From an uncultured Anaerococcus sp. (GTDB lineage: Bacteria > Bacillota > Clostridia > Tissierellales > Peptoniphilaceae), in the NCBI RefSeq assembly GCF_943908415.1, contig NZ_CALTSY010000044.1:1-7797 (forward strand): a DNA stretch of 7,797 bases, read 5' to 3'. Below are positions 1 through 6,751 of the stretch, one piece after another. The notes under the pieces were generated by a model, which saw only the letters and a program-made list of their open reading frames with translations, searched no databases and had not been told where the DNA came from. The position numbers were made by a program, and so were the translations under genes. Each line of letters starts with the position of its first letter. The first letter of the stretch is position 1.

Positions 1-4
1 ATTC

Positions 5-19
5 GCGCCTTATAGGCGC
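5..19. repeat. Small GC-rich inverted repeat (hairpin 1 at left edge)
   Basis: GCGCC at 5-9 pairs perfectly with GGCGC at 15-19 around a TTATA loop. It stands out as GC-rich in an AT-rich setting and lies only five bases before a second, longer hairpin. It has no T tail on the + strand, so it does not look like a terminator by itself. It could be part of a structured 3' end of an RNA or of a transposable-element end lying mostly outside the window. The pairing is seen directly; the role is inferred. Confidence 0.5.
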
Positions 20-24
20 TGTAC

Positions 25-50
25 AAACTACCAGCTAAGCTGGTAGTTTT
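25..50 (+). terminator. Strong stem-loop with T tail (hairpin 2), probable + strand terminator or element end
   Basis: AAACTACCAGC (25-35) pairs base for base with GCTGGTAGTTT (39-49) around a TAA loop, giving an 11-bp perfect stem that ends in TTTT and then GATTT on the + strand. This fits a Rho-independent terminator for a + strand gene left of the window. On the minus strand the stem runs into TTTGTACAGC, a weaker tail, so it may only partly stop transcripts of the DUF1846 gene, for which no other terminator is visible. Paired hairpins of this look also occur at the ends of IS200/IS605-type elements, so that origin stays open. Confidence 0.6.
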
Positions 51-141
51 GATTTCCTACATTTAGTTTATAAGATCGATATCCAATTTATATCCAAGCC
101 GGCTAATTCCTGAATTTTATCTAATAGTTTATTTAGTTGGC
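51..141. other. Non-coding stretch downstream of the DUF1846 gene
   Basis: This is AT-rich sequence between the left-edge hairpins and the stop codon of the DUF1846 gene. I see no coding frame with a ribosome binding site. An 8-base direct repeat, ATATCCAA, occurs at 79-86 and 90-97, and AGCCGGCT at 97-104 is a short palindrome. Neither is long enough to name. It is most likely a 3' untranslated region. Confidence 0.5.
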
Positions 142-1605
142 TTATTTTGTAAATACTGGATCTTGGGTAAAGTTTAATCCTAATTTTCTCAATTCACTTT
201 TTTCACTGTCATTTAATATAACAGTACTGTGGGCATCTAGATTTTTAAGATTTTTAATCTCCTCTATAGCCATATGAGTCAATGGATTTGTAGTTGCAGA
301 TATAGCAAGGGCTATTAACATTTCATTAATAGACAAGGATGGTTCCTTTTCCCCTAGAGATTTAGTCTTAAGATTGGAGACTGGTTCTATTATATGTGGG
401 CTTAGTAATAATATGTCATCATCAATATTACCAAGTTTTTTGAGAGCATTTAAAATACAAGCTGCAGGAGCTGAGAATAGTTTCGACTTCTTTCCTCTCA
501 TTACTCTTCCATCTTTTAGTTCTATTGCAAATGATTCTTTTCCTGTTATCTTTTCCTTATCACGAGCAAGCACTGCCACCCTTCTATCTTCAGGTTTTAG
601 GTCAAGATTACTCATTAATGTCTGAATCTTTTCAACACTAGTATAGGATTCCTTTGCAAATCTATAATCAACTAAAGCATTATAATAGCGTCTTATAATT
701 TCATCTTCGCTAGCTTTTATAGCTGCATCTTCATCAATTATACAAAATCCTGCCATATTTACACCCATATCAGTTGGTGATGAGTAGGGTGCTTGGCCCA
801 TTATTTTTTCAAGCATTCTTTTTAATACTGGAAAGGCTTCTACATCACGATTGTAATTAACTGCAAGCGTGCCATATTTTTCTAAATGATATGGATCTAT
901 CATGTTTATATCATTTAAATTTGCTGTGGCTGCTTCATATGCCATATTTACTGGATGCATAAGGCCTAAATTCCAAATAGGGAATGTTTCAAACTTAGCA
1001 TAGGATGATCTTTTTCCCATTTCATGGTCTAGATACATTTGTGAAAGACATGTAGCCATTTTTCCAGATCCTGGACCTGGTCCAGTAACAACTACTAGAG
1101 GTCTTTCTGTTTTTGTATAATCATTTTTTCCAAAACCATCAGCTGATAATATATGGTTAATATCATTTGGGTAACCATTGATGTCATAGGTTCTATGATG
1201 ATCTATAGATAGATTATCCAAATATTTTTCAAAACGTATAGCTTTTTCCTGATTATTAAATTGTGTAATTATAATTGAATTAACTAAAAATCCTTTTTCT
1301 TCAAAAGCTTGCTTTAGTCTTATAGTTTCCGTTTCATAGGAGATACCATTATCTCCCCTAATCTTATTAGTTTCTATGTCGTTAGCATTAATTGTTATAA
1401 GGATTTCTGCCTTATCCTTTATATTACTTAACATTAGAAGTTTACTATCTGGTTTAAAGCCTGGTAGAACTCTTGCCGCATGAGCATCATCAAAAAGTTT
1501 TCCACCAAATTCTAGATAGAGCTTATCAAAGTGACTTATTCTCTCTAGAATTTTTTCTGACTGTAGTTGTATGTATTTATCATTATCAAAAGCTATATTT
1601 TGCAT
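142..1605 (-). CDS. DUF1846 domain-containing protein
   Basis: This 487-residue protein is recognisable as the DUF1846 family, whose members are usually about 500 residues, so it looks full length. Family hallmarks are visible: the P-loop-like GPGPGSGK at residues 175-182 following a VVVT strand, the DHHRTYDINGYP stretch near 135-146, and FETFPIWNLGLMHPVN near 205-220 followed by AYEAATANLNDINMIDPYH. The P-loop-like motif suggests phosphate or nucleotide binding, but the biochemical function of the family is not established to my knowledge. It has no signal peptide or membrane segment, so it is likely cytosolic. The start is fixed by a strong Shine-Dalgarno, GGAGGGG, just upstream (about 1608-1614). 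It has its own promoter just downstream of the apbE terminator, so it appears to be monocistronic. Family assignment is firm; no function is claimed. Confidence 0.9.
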   Translation of the reverse strand: MQNIAFDNDKYIQLQSEKILERISHFDKLYLEFGGKLFDDAHAARVLPGFKPDSKLLMLSNIKDKAEILITINANDIETNKIRGDNGISYETETIRLKQAFEEKGFLVNSIIITQFNNQEKAIRFEKYLDNLSIDHHRTYDINGYPNDINHILSADGFGKNDYTKTERPLVVVTGPGPGSGKMATCLSQMYLDHEMGKRSSYAKFETFPIWNLGLMHPVNMAYEAATANLNDINMIDPYHLEKYGTLAVNYNRDVEAFPVLKRMLEKIMGQAPYSSPTDMGVNMAGFCIIDEDAAIKASEDEIIRRYYNALVDYRFAKESYTSVEKIQTLMSNLDLKPEDRRVAVLARDKEKITGKESFAIELKDGRVMRGKKSKLFSAPAACILNALKKLGNIDDDILLLSPHIIEPVSNLKTKSLGEKEPSLSINEMLIALAISATTNPLTHMAIEEIKNLKNLDAHSTVILNDSEKSELRKLGLNFTQDPVFTK

Positions 1606-1628
1606 AACCCCTCCATTTATCCTTTTTT

Positions 1629-1657
1629 ATTATACCAAATTATAAAAAGAATTTAAA
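1629..1657 (-). promoter_or_regulatory. Sigma-A type promoter with extended -10 for the DUF1846 gene
   Basis: Read on the minus strand, the -35 is TTTAAA (1652-1657, four of six matches to TTGACA). A 17-base spacer follows, then TGG directly before a perfect TATAAT (1629-1634), forming a TGn extended -10. Transcription would start near 1622 and leave a leader of fewer than 20 bases carrying GGAGGGG. The -35 touches the T run of the apbE terminator, so termination and initiation signals are interleaved. Confidence 0.72.
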
Positions 1658-1680
1658 AAAATCGGGAGCTAATCCCGATT
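1654..1680 (-). terminator. Rho-independent terminator of the five-gene operon, overlapping the apbE stop
   Basis: AATCGGGA (1660-1667) and TCCCGATT (1673-1680) form a perfect 8-bp stem around a five-base loop. On the minus strand the stem is followed by a run of T that covers 1654-1659. The stem begins inside the TAA stop codon of apbE, so transcripts end almost immediately after translation ends. Confidence 0.88.
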
Positions 1681-2761
1681 ATTCTTCTATTTTTTCATAT
1701 CCTTCTGTTCTATACTCATTTAGATCATTATCTATCCAGAAAACTTCAGCTCCATATTCAGCTGCGATTTTCTTACCTTCTTCTAAATCAACAGTGAATA
1801 AATAGGTACTTAAGGCATCTGCTAATGCTATATCATCGTGAACAACTGATACTGATTTAAAGTACTGTGATGGATACATAGTCTCAGGATCTATTATATG
1901 GTGATAAATCTTATCTCCTACTTTAAAGAATCTCTGATAGTCCCCGCTAGTTACTACTGTAGTATCTTTAATGTTTATTATACTTGAATATTCATTACTA
2001 TTTCTTTTAACTGGATCTTCAATAGCTATCCTAAATGTACCATCATCTTTAGATGGATTGTCTCCAATAATGACATCATCTCCCCCGATAGATACAATTG
2101 CATTTGTAAGCCCTGAATCCCTTAAGTCTTTTTCAATATTTTTTAGGGCATATCCCTTGGCTATAGCTCCGACATCCATCTGTATGTTTGGATCATCTAT
2201 ATAAACTGTATTTTTAGTCTTATCAACTACTATTTTTTCTATATCATCATATTGGGCTGCTTCTTCTAAAGCCTCCTTGCTAGGTATTTTTGCTTCTTTA
2301 GGATTGCTCGCAGCATTATCCCATTCATTGTGCCATAGTTTTATAACTCTACCCATTGCTATGTTGATCTTTCCATTACTTTTATCATAAAAGTCTTTGC
2401 AAAACTCAAGTAAATCTATGATCTCAGGATCTACTTCTACTGGCTTTTTTCCTGCATTTTCATTGATAGTTTTTATATTATTAATTCCTTCATAGCTATC
2501 ATAAGAGTTATAAAGTTGATCGTACTTCTTCAAGTCTTCTTCTAGGATATCCTTATACTTTTTAAAGTCTTCCTCATTTTTTGTATAAGCTATAAAGTAT
2601 GATACAGTATCAAGGTATTCATAATATACTGTATTGTATTTTTTTAATTCTTGTTTATTTTCACTTATTTGACTATCATTTTTTACGGGCTCTTCTTTAG
2701 CAGAACAAGCTGTGATGCTTAAAGCAAATACCAAACATGTTATTATTTTCTTTATTTTCAT
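1679..2761 (-). CDS. apbE: FAD:protein FMN transferase, lipoprotein (ApbE family)
   Basis: ApbE enzymes transfer FMN from FAD onto a Ser/Thr of target flavoproteins outside the cytoplasmic membrane, for example Rnf or Nqr subunits and FMN-binding-domain proteins. The 360-residue product has a lysine-rich start, a hydrophobic stretch and a lipobox ITAC with Cys19, so it should be a membrane-anchored lipoprotein. Core motifs are present: DVGAIAKGYA (196-205), SIGGDD (214-219), TSGDYQRFF (261-269), HHIIDPET (277-284), and ADALST (304-309) with Asp305 and Thr309 as likely Mg ligands. The usual TGxP after DPxT reads TMYP here, a variant I believe is common in clostridial lipoprotein members. Last gene of the operon: its ATG overlaps the TGA of the gene before it (ATGA), and it has only a weak Shine-Dalgarno, so coupling is likely. 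No flavinylation target is visible nearby. Confidence 0.93.
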   Translation of the reverse strand: MKIKKIITCLVFALSITACSAKEEPVKNDSQISENKQELKKYNTVYYEYLDTVSYFIAYTKNEEDFKKYKDILEEDLKKYDQLYNSYDSYEGINNIKTINENAGKKPVEVDPEIIDLLEFCKDFYDKSNGKINIAMGRVIKLWHNEWDNAASNPKEAKIPSKEALEEAAQYDDIEKIVVDKTKNTVYIDDPNIQMDVGAIAKGYALKNIEKDLRDSGLTNAIVSIGGDDVIIGDNPSKDDGTFRIAIEDPVKRNSNEYSSIINIKDTTVVTSGDYQRFFKVGDKIYHHIIDPETMYPSQYFKSVSVVHDDIALADALSTYLFTVDLEEGKKIAAEYGAEVFWIDNDLNEYRTEGYEKIEE

Positions 2762-3216
2762 ATCTTATCTATATTTATGGTTTCCATATCCTTGTTAATT
2801 TGTATATTTTCATCATCTGCCCAATACAATAAAATATTGCCAACTACCTTATTTCTAAAATCGTTGTATTTATCTTCTAGGCCTAGAGAATATACTACAT
2901 CCATAAATTCTTCATTTGGAGAGTATCCCTCTATATCATCTATAAATTGGTCTTTTTCAAATCTATCTAAGGTTTCTATAAACGCTTCACGCAGCCTGGT
3001 TTGATCTAAATATTCTCTATCAGGCATCAATACATAATGTTCTATATCATTATCTATATCTATATAATTTTCTGTTATATCTTCTTCTGTTTGGCCTTGG
3101 TTAATCCTTATAAAGTCTAAGCTTTCTGTATTAATCCAAATAGACTTTAAATAAGAGTCCTCATCTAAGAGGGTCCACTTTTCAACTAACCAAGATAAGT
3201 TAATTGGTTTTTTCAT
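2758..3216 (-). CDS. UPF0158-like small acidic protein
   Basis: This is a 152-residue, strongly acidic, probably cytosolic protein without a signal peptide or membrane segment. I match it from memory to UPF0158 (PF03682). The shared pattern is an N-terminal LxWLxxxW-like stretch, then YVLMPDREYLDQTRLREAFIE-like residues from 61 (the family's 'LP D..D....M..FI'), and a C-terminal half with VYSLGLEDKYNDFRNK (108-123) followed by hydrophobic and tryptophan residues, resembling the family's 'LGLEDEWYAFRDEAL'. The family has no established function, so none is claimed. Its ATG lies 17 bases inside the end of glgB, and its TGA overlaps the apbE ATG. The Shine-Dalgarno is poor, so translation probably depends on ribosomes finishing glgB. 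The family call is moderate because it rests on pattern memory and not on an alignment. Confidence 0.72.
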   Translation of the reverse strand: MKKPINLSWLVEKWTLLDEDSYLKSIWINTESLDFIRINQGQTEEDITENYIDIDNDIEHYVLMPDREYLDQTRLREAFIETLDRFEKDQFIDDIEGYSPNEEFMDVVYSLGLEDKYNDFRNKVVGNILLYWADDENIQINKDMETINIDKI

Positions 3217-5017
3217 TATTTTCTATTATCTCAAAAATACAAGCTTCATATTCCCAAAGCTCAAGTTTGAGAGGGTTTCCTTTCTTAATTTCTATTTGTC
3301 TATATTCTCCCCTAGCTCCACCATATTTATCTGAGAAGCTATTGATTTTTTCTATAAACTTCAAATCTTCATTATAAGGGAACTCATAAGCTCCATGGTA
3401 CATATTTGCCATATTTAATACTACCAAAAATCTAGATCCTCTTGCTTTTCTTTCGTAAGCAAAAACAGATGTATTGGAATCATCTACTATTATCCACTTA
3501 AATCCATCATCTTCATAATCATTTACAAAAAATGCAGGATTTTCTTTATAAATATAATTTAAATCTTTTAAATAACGATTGAAGTCATCATGTGTTGGAT
3601 AATTTAGTATATCCCAATTTATACTTTCATTTTCATTCCACTCATCAAAGGTAGCTATTTCATTGCCCATGAAGTTTAACTTTTTGCCTGGGTGGGTCAT
3701 TTGATAAGTATTTAAGACTTTAAGCTCCTTAAAGCTATCTTCGTATGAACCAGACATCTTTTTTATCATAGGCTTTTTAAGATGTACTACCTCATCATGG
3801 CTTAATGGTAGCAAAAATTTCTCATTATAAAAGTAGAACATAGAAAATGTTACTTTACTATGATAATCATGTCTATTATATGAATCAACTTCAAAGTACT
3901 TTATAGTATCATTCATCCAGCCTAGATCCCATTTGTAATCAAAGCCTAGACCACTTTCTGCTACTGGAGCAGTTACTCCTTGATAGGCTGAAGAGTCTTC
4001 TGCTATACGCATGACATTTGGGAAAGACTTTTCTAAAGTACTATTTAAGTCGCTTATAAATTCTATATTGTCATTATGAACTCCACGACTTTCATTACCA
4101 TTATAGTAAATCATATAGCTCACAGCATCTACTCTTATACCATCTAGATGGAAGTTTTTTATCCAGTATTCAAAAGAGGATTTCATAAAGCTTTTTACAT
4201 GACCTTTAGAATAATCAAAGTTAATAGATCCCCATTCTGAATAAGTAAGGCCTTCATACGATGACTCATACATATGAGTTCCATCAAACATCTTAAGACC
4301 ATAATAATCATTAGCAAAGTGAACTGCAACAACATCTAATATGACACCTATATCATTTTGGTGCATAAGGTCTACAAATTTTTTGAAATCCTCTGGCCTG
4401 CCATAGCGAGATGATGTTGCAAAAAATCCTGTGGATTGATAGCCCCAAGATGGATAGAATGGATACTCTGTAACTGGCATTATCTCAACATGGGTATAGT
4501 TCATCTCTTTGATATGAGCTATAAGCTTATCTACTATATCTAAGAAGTTTACATTATCTGACCATCTTAGCCAACTACCTATGTGAATTTCATAGATATT
4601 CATAGGTTTGTCAAAATTCTTATCTCGATTTTTGATAAAATCATCATCAGAAAACTCATAAGATTCATCTACTATGAGTGATGCAAAGTCACCTTCTAAA
4701 TCCATAGCTCTTGCAAAAGGATCGGTATGCTCTACCCAGTTATTATCCTTTACTACAACTAGCTTATAATAATCTCCAATCTTTGCATCTTCATATATAT
4801 AAAAATAACCGTACTCTGGATTCTTAGTCATCTCGTGGATGTCCCAATCTGTAAAGTCACCTTTTATATACATTTTGTCTGCATTTGGAGCATAAACTCT
4901 AAATATATATCCATTATTATAGGCAATAGGTCCAAAAAGTTCATGGCCGTTGCTTGCATATCCTGATATATAATTTTCTATAGCCTTATGGTCTGTCTCA
5001 AATATATTAATTTCCAT
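3200..5017 (-). CDS. glgB: 1,4-alpha-glucan branching enzyme (GH13, glycogen branching)
   Basis: GlgB cuts alpha-1,4 glucan chains and rejoins them as alpha-1,6 branches during glycogen synthesis in the cytoplasm. The 605-residue protein has a CBM48-type N-terminal domain (roughly 25-110, with YIFRVYAPNADKMYIKGDFT-like strands), a GH13 barrel (about 140-490) and a C-terminal beta domain. All four GH13 regions are intact: DVVAVHF (228-234), DGIRVDAVS (292-300, nucleophile Asp297), AEDS (339-342, acid/base Glu340) and LSHDEVVH (405-412, Asp408 with His407). It lacks the extra N-terminal module of the roughly 730-residue E. coli type and matches the shorter Bacillus-type length. GAGG seven bases before the ATG supports the start, which overlaps the udk stop by one base (TAATG). 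No glgA, glgC, glgD or glgP is present in the window, so it is separated from a classical glg cluster. Confidence 0.94.
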   Translation of the reverse strand: MEINIFETDHKAIENYISGYASNGHELFGPIAYNNGYIFRVYAPNADKMYIKGDFTDWDIHEMTKNPEYGYFYIYEDAKIGDYYKLVVVKDNNWVEHTDPFARAMDLEGDFASLIVDESYEFSDDDFIKNRDKNFDKPMNIYEIHIGSWLRWSDNVNFLDIVDKLIAHIKEMNYTHVEIMPVTEYPFYPSWGYQSTGFFATSSRYGRPEDFKKFVDLMHQNDIGVILDVVAVHFANDYYGLKMFDGTHMYESSYEGLTYSEWGSINFDYSKGHVKSFMKSSFEYWIKNFHLDGIRVDAVSYMIYYNGNESRGVHNDNIEFISDLNSTLEKSFPNVMRIAEDSSAYQGVTAPVAESGLGFDYKWDLGWMNDTIKYFEVDSYNRHDYHSKVTFSMFYFYNEKFLLPLSHDEVVHLKKPMIKKMSGSYEDSFKELKVLNTYQMTHPGKKLNFMGNEIATFDEWNENESINWDILNYPTHDDFNRYLKDLNYIYKENPAFFVNDYEDDGFKWIIVDDSNTSVFAYERKARGSRFLVVLNMANMYHGAYEFPYNEDLKFIEKINSFSDKYGGARGEYRQIEIKKGNPLKLELWEYEACIFEIIENNEKTN

Positions 5018-5637
5018 TATTTATCCTCTATCATATCAGAGATATGTTTTGTAAGTATTTCTATGCCTTTTGTATTTTTTGCCCCACGAGGGATTATAAT
5101 ATCTGCATATTTTTTAGTAGGTTCAACGTATTTTTCATGCATAGGCTTAACTTGTTTTATATATTGCTCAAGCACTGAATCTAAGGACCTACCACGTTCC
5201 TTAGCATCTCTTAAGATTCTTCTTTGAAGCCTAACATCACTATCTGCATCTATAAATACTTTTGTATCAGTTATATCTCTAATCCTCTTATCTTCTAGGA
5301 CAAGTATACCTTCTATTAAAATTATCTTTGTAGGTTTTATAGTTATAGTCTGGCTACTTCTAGTGTATTTTGTATAATCATAGCTAGGCATACTTATAGA
5401 TTTGCCAGCTTGCAATCTTAATAAATTCTCATAAAAAAGCTCGTTATCAAAAGCTCCAGGATAGTCATAATTAAGCTTAGCTCTTTCTTCAAAGCTAATA
5501 TCATCATGGGTCTTATAATATTTATCATGGCCTATAACGGTCAATTCCTCTTTAAATAAATCATCTACATACTTAACTATGGAAGATTTGCCAGAAGCAG
5601 AGCCTCCAGCAACAGCTATAATCTTTATCTCACTCAT
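5017..5637 (-). CDS. udk: Uridine kinase (uridine/cytidine salvage)
   Basis: Uridine kinase phosphorylates uridine and cytidine to UMP and CMP with ATP or GTP in pyrimidine salvage. The 206 residues match the usual length. Visible motifs are the Walker A GGSASGKS (11-18), GHDKYYK with Asp38 and Tyr40/Tyr41 for nucleoside binding, NYDYPGAFD (56-64), the strand ILIEGIL (106-112) and an arginine-rich lid RLQRRILRDAKERGR (136-150). The ATG overlaps the TGA of the upstream dehydrogenase (ATGA), and its Shine-Dalgarno is weak, so coupled translation is likely. Second gene of the operon. A related P-loop kinase of the phosphoribulokinase/uridine kinase class is the only real alternative. Confidence 0.94.
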   Translation of the reverse strand: MSEIKIIAVAGGSASGKSSIVKYVDDLFKEELTVIGHDKYYKTHDDISFEERAKLNYDYPGAFDNELFYENLLRLQAGKSISMPSYDYTKYTRSSQTITIKPTKIILIEGILVLEDKRIRDITDTKVFIDADSDVRLQRRILRDAKERGRSLDSVLEQYIKQVKPMHEKYVEPTKKYADIIIPRGAKNTKGIEILTKHISDMIEDK

Positions 5638-6584
5638 AGTTTAATCTCATTGATGATATTTCCATCAAGGTATTGGTATAGATTATCAAATACAATCTCT
5701 GCACGATTTTCCATAGCTTCTTTTGTATAGAAAGCTACGTGATTTGTTAGTATTACATTTTTAGCATTTCTTAAAGGATAATCCTTTGGAAGTGGTGGTT
5801 CCATATCAAAAACATCTATTCCAGCGCGAAGCTTATCTTGATTTAATAACTCAGCAAGATAATCATTATCTACTACTGGACCTCTAGCACAGTTTATTAA
5901 AATAGAATTATCTTTCATCTTATCAAGCTCTTTCTTAGATAAGAATCCTTTTGTATCTTCATTATTTGGAATGTGTAGAGATATTACATCAGACTCTTTT
6001 AAAAGTGTATCTAAGTCTACATATTTTGCTCCCATTGCCATTACAGAATCTTTTTCTGTCCTAGAATATGCTAAAACTTCACACCCAAATACCTTTAGCA
6101 TCTCTATAAGTTTGATACCGATATTTCCTGTGCCTATAACTCCAAACTTTTTACCCTTAAGGGTTTCTCCCATTAGTGGATTTGTAGCATCTTCAAAGAT
6201 ATTTTCTCTATTTTCATTAAACTTTCTCATTACTGCAATAGTTAGTCCTATTACAAGCTCTGCTACTGAGTCATCTGAATATCCACTTGCATTTAGTAAA
6301 GTAATGCCATTTTTCTTAACTGCATCCAGGGCAACATGATCTACTCCAGTGAAGGCAACATCAATCATCTCTAAATTATTACAATTATTAATCACTTTTT
6401 CACTTAAAGGTTTATTTGTAATAATAGCAATATCAGAATCTTTTAATCTTTCTAAAGTTTCATCATCATCCTTAGCAAGAGAATCATAGTAGTTAAACTC
6501 ATGACCCATTTCTTCAAGTTTTTCTTTATTTTCTAAAATTATTTCATCTTTAACTTCTAAAGGATTCAACAATGTTATTTTCAT
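5634..6584 (-). CDS. D-isomer specific 2-hydroxyacid dehydrogenase (NAD(P)-dependent)
   Basis: Enzymes of this family reduce 2-keto acids to D-2-hydroxy acids, or the reverse, in the cytosol. The 316-residue protein has the split catalytic domain and a central Rossmann fold. The Rossmann glycine motif is GTGNIG (151-156). The family signature NCARGPVVD (231-239) carries catalytic Arg234, DVFDMEPP (257-264) carries Glu262, and NHVAFYT (281-287) carries catalytic His282. The second Rossmann strand ends in AYSR (172-175) where NAD-specific members carry Asp, which hints at NADP(H) use. The substrate (pyruvate, hydroxypyruvate, glyoxylate or a branched 2-keto acid) cannot be decided from sequence. 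The start is supported by AAGGGGG (6590-6596) five bases upstream. It is the first gene of the operon, directly behind the promoter region. Confidence 0.9.
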   Translation of the reverse strand: MKITLLNPLEVKDEIILENKEKLEEMGHEFNYYDSLAKDDDETLERLKDSDIAIITNKPLSEKVINNCNNLEMIDVAFTGVDHVALDAVKKNGITLLNASGYSDDSVAELVIGLTIAVMRKFNENRENIFEDATNPLMGETLKGKKFGVIGTGNIGIKLIEMLKVFGCEVLAYSRTEKDSVMAMGAKYVDLDTLLKESDVISLHIPNNEDTKGFLSKKELDKMKDNSILINCARGPVVDNDYLAELLNQDKLRAGIDVFDMEPPLPKDYPLRNAKNVILTNHVAFYTKEAMENRAEIVFDNLYQYLDGNIINEIKL

Positions 6585-6616
6585 ACTATCCCCCTTACTT
6601 ATTTGTCTATAGAATT

Positions 6617-6622
6617 ATTATA
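6617..6622 (-). promoter_or_regulatory. Likely -10 element of the five-gene operon
   Basis: The minus strand reads TATAAT here, 33 bases before the dehydrogenase ATG. The -35 seventeen bases upstream is poor (GGTCAA at 6640-6645), so initiation may need an activator or rely on the -10. With TATAAT on the + strand at 6624-6629, it forms a perfect 13-base palindrome ATTATACTATAAT (6617-6629) that could also be a regulator site. Confidence 0.5.
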
Positions 6623-6639
6623 CTATAATATGTAAGTTT

Positions 6640-6667
6640 TTGACCTTGTATTTTAGATAAATATAAA
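6640..6667 (+). promoter_or_regulatory. Candidate promoter for the VOC gene
   Basis: TTGACC (6640-6645) and TATAAA (6662-6667) are spaced by 16 bases, a reasonable sigma-A type pair, with a start near 6674 and a leader of about 78 bases. A competing + strand -10, perfect TATAAT at 6624-6629, has only a weak TTGTCT fifteen bases upstream. The choice between them is not settled by sequence. Confidence 0.5.
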
Positions 6668-6751
6668 AACTTCGAAATGATAACGTTTTAACATATTGAA
6701 TTAAAAATCCATAAATGATAATCTAATATAAGAGAGCAAAAAGGAGCATAC

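Noticed and set aside
79..97. Direct repeat ATATCCAA as a target-site duplication or repeat array
   Set aside because: Only two 8-base copies 11 bases apart, with nothing between them that could be an insertion.
374..625. Open frame on the + strand inside the DUF1846 gene
   Set aside because: It lies antisense to a well-recognised gene, resembles no family and has no Shine-Dalgarno site. It is a shadow of the real frame.
1971..2204. Open frame on the + strand inside apbE
   Set aside because: Antisense to conserved ApbE motifs, low-complexity Ser/Ile-rich translation, no supporting start signal.
2777..3004. Open frame on the + strand inside the UPF0158-like gene
   Set aside because: Serine- and leucine-rich antisense translation typical of a shadow frame.
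4988..5227. Open frame on the + strand across the glgB/udk junction
   Set aside because: Antisense to two confident genes and without a family match.
5971..6339. 122-residue open frame on the + strand inside the dehydrogenase gene
   Set aside because: Antisense to the Rossmann domain with its conserved motifs. The translation is a Ser/Pro/Phe-rich shadow.
6686..6706. TTTTAA/TTAAAA inverted repeat in the VOC leader as a riboswitch or operator
   Set aside because: Only A-T pairs in an AT-rich region, with no further structure or known riboswitch motif around it.
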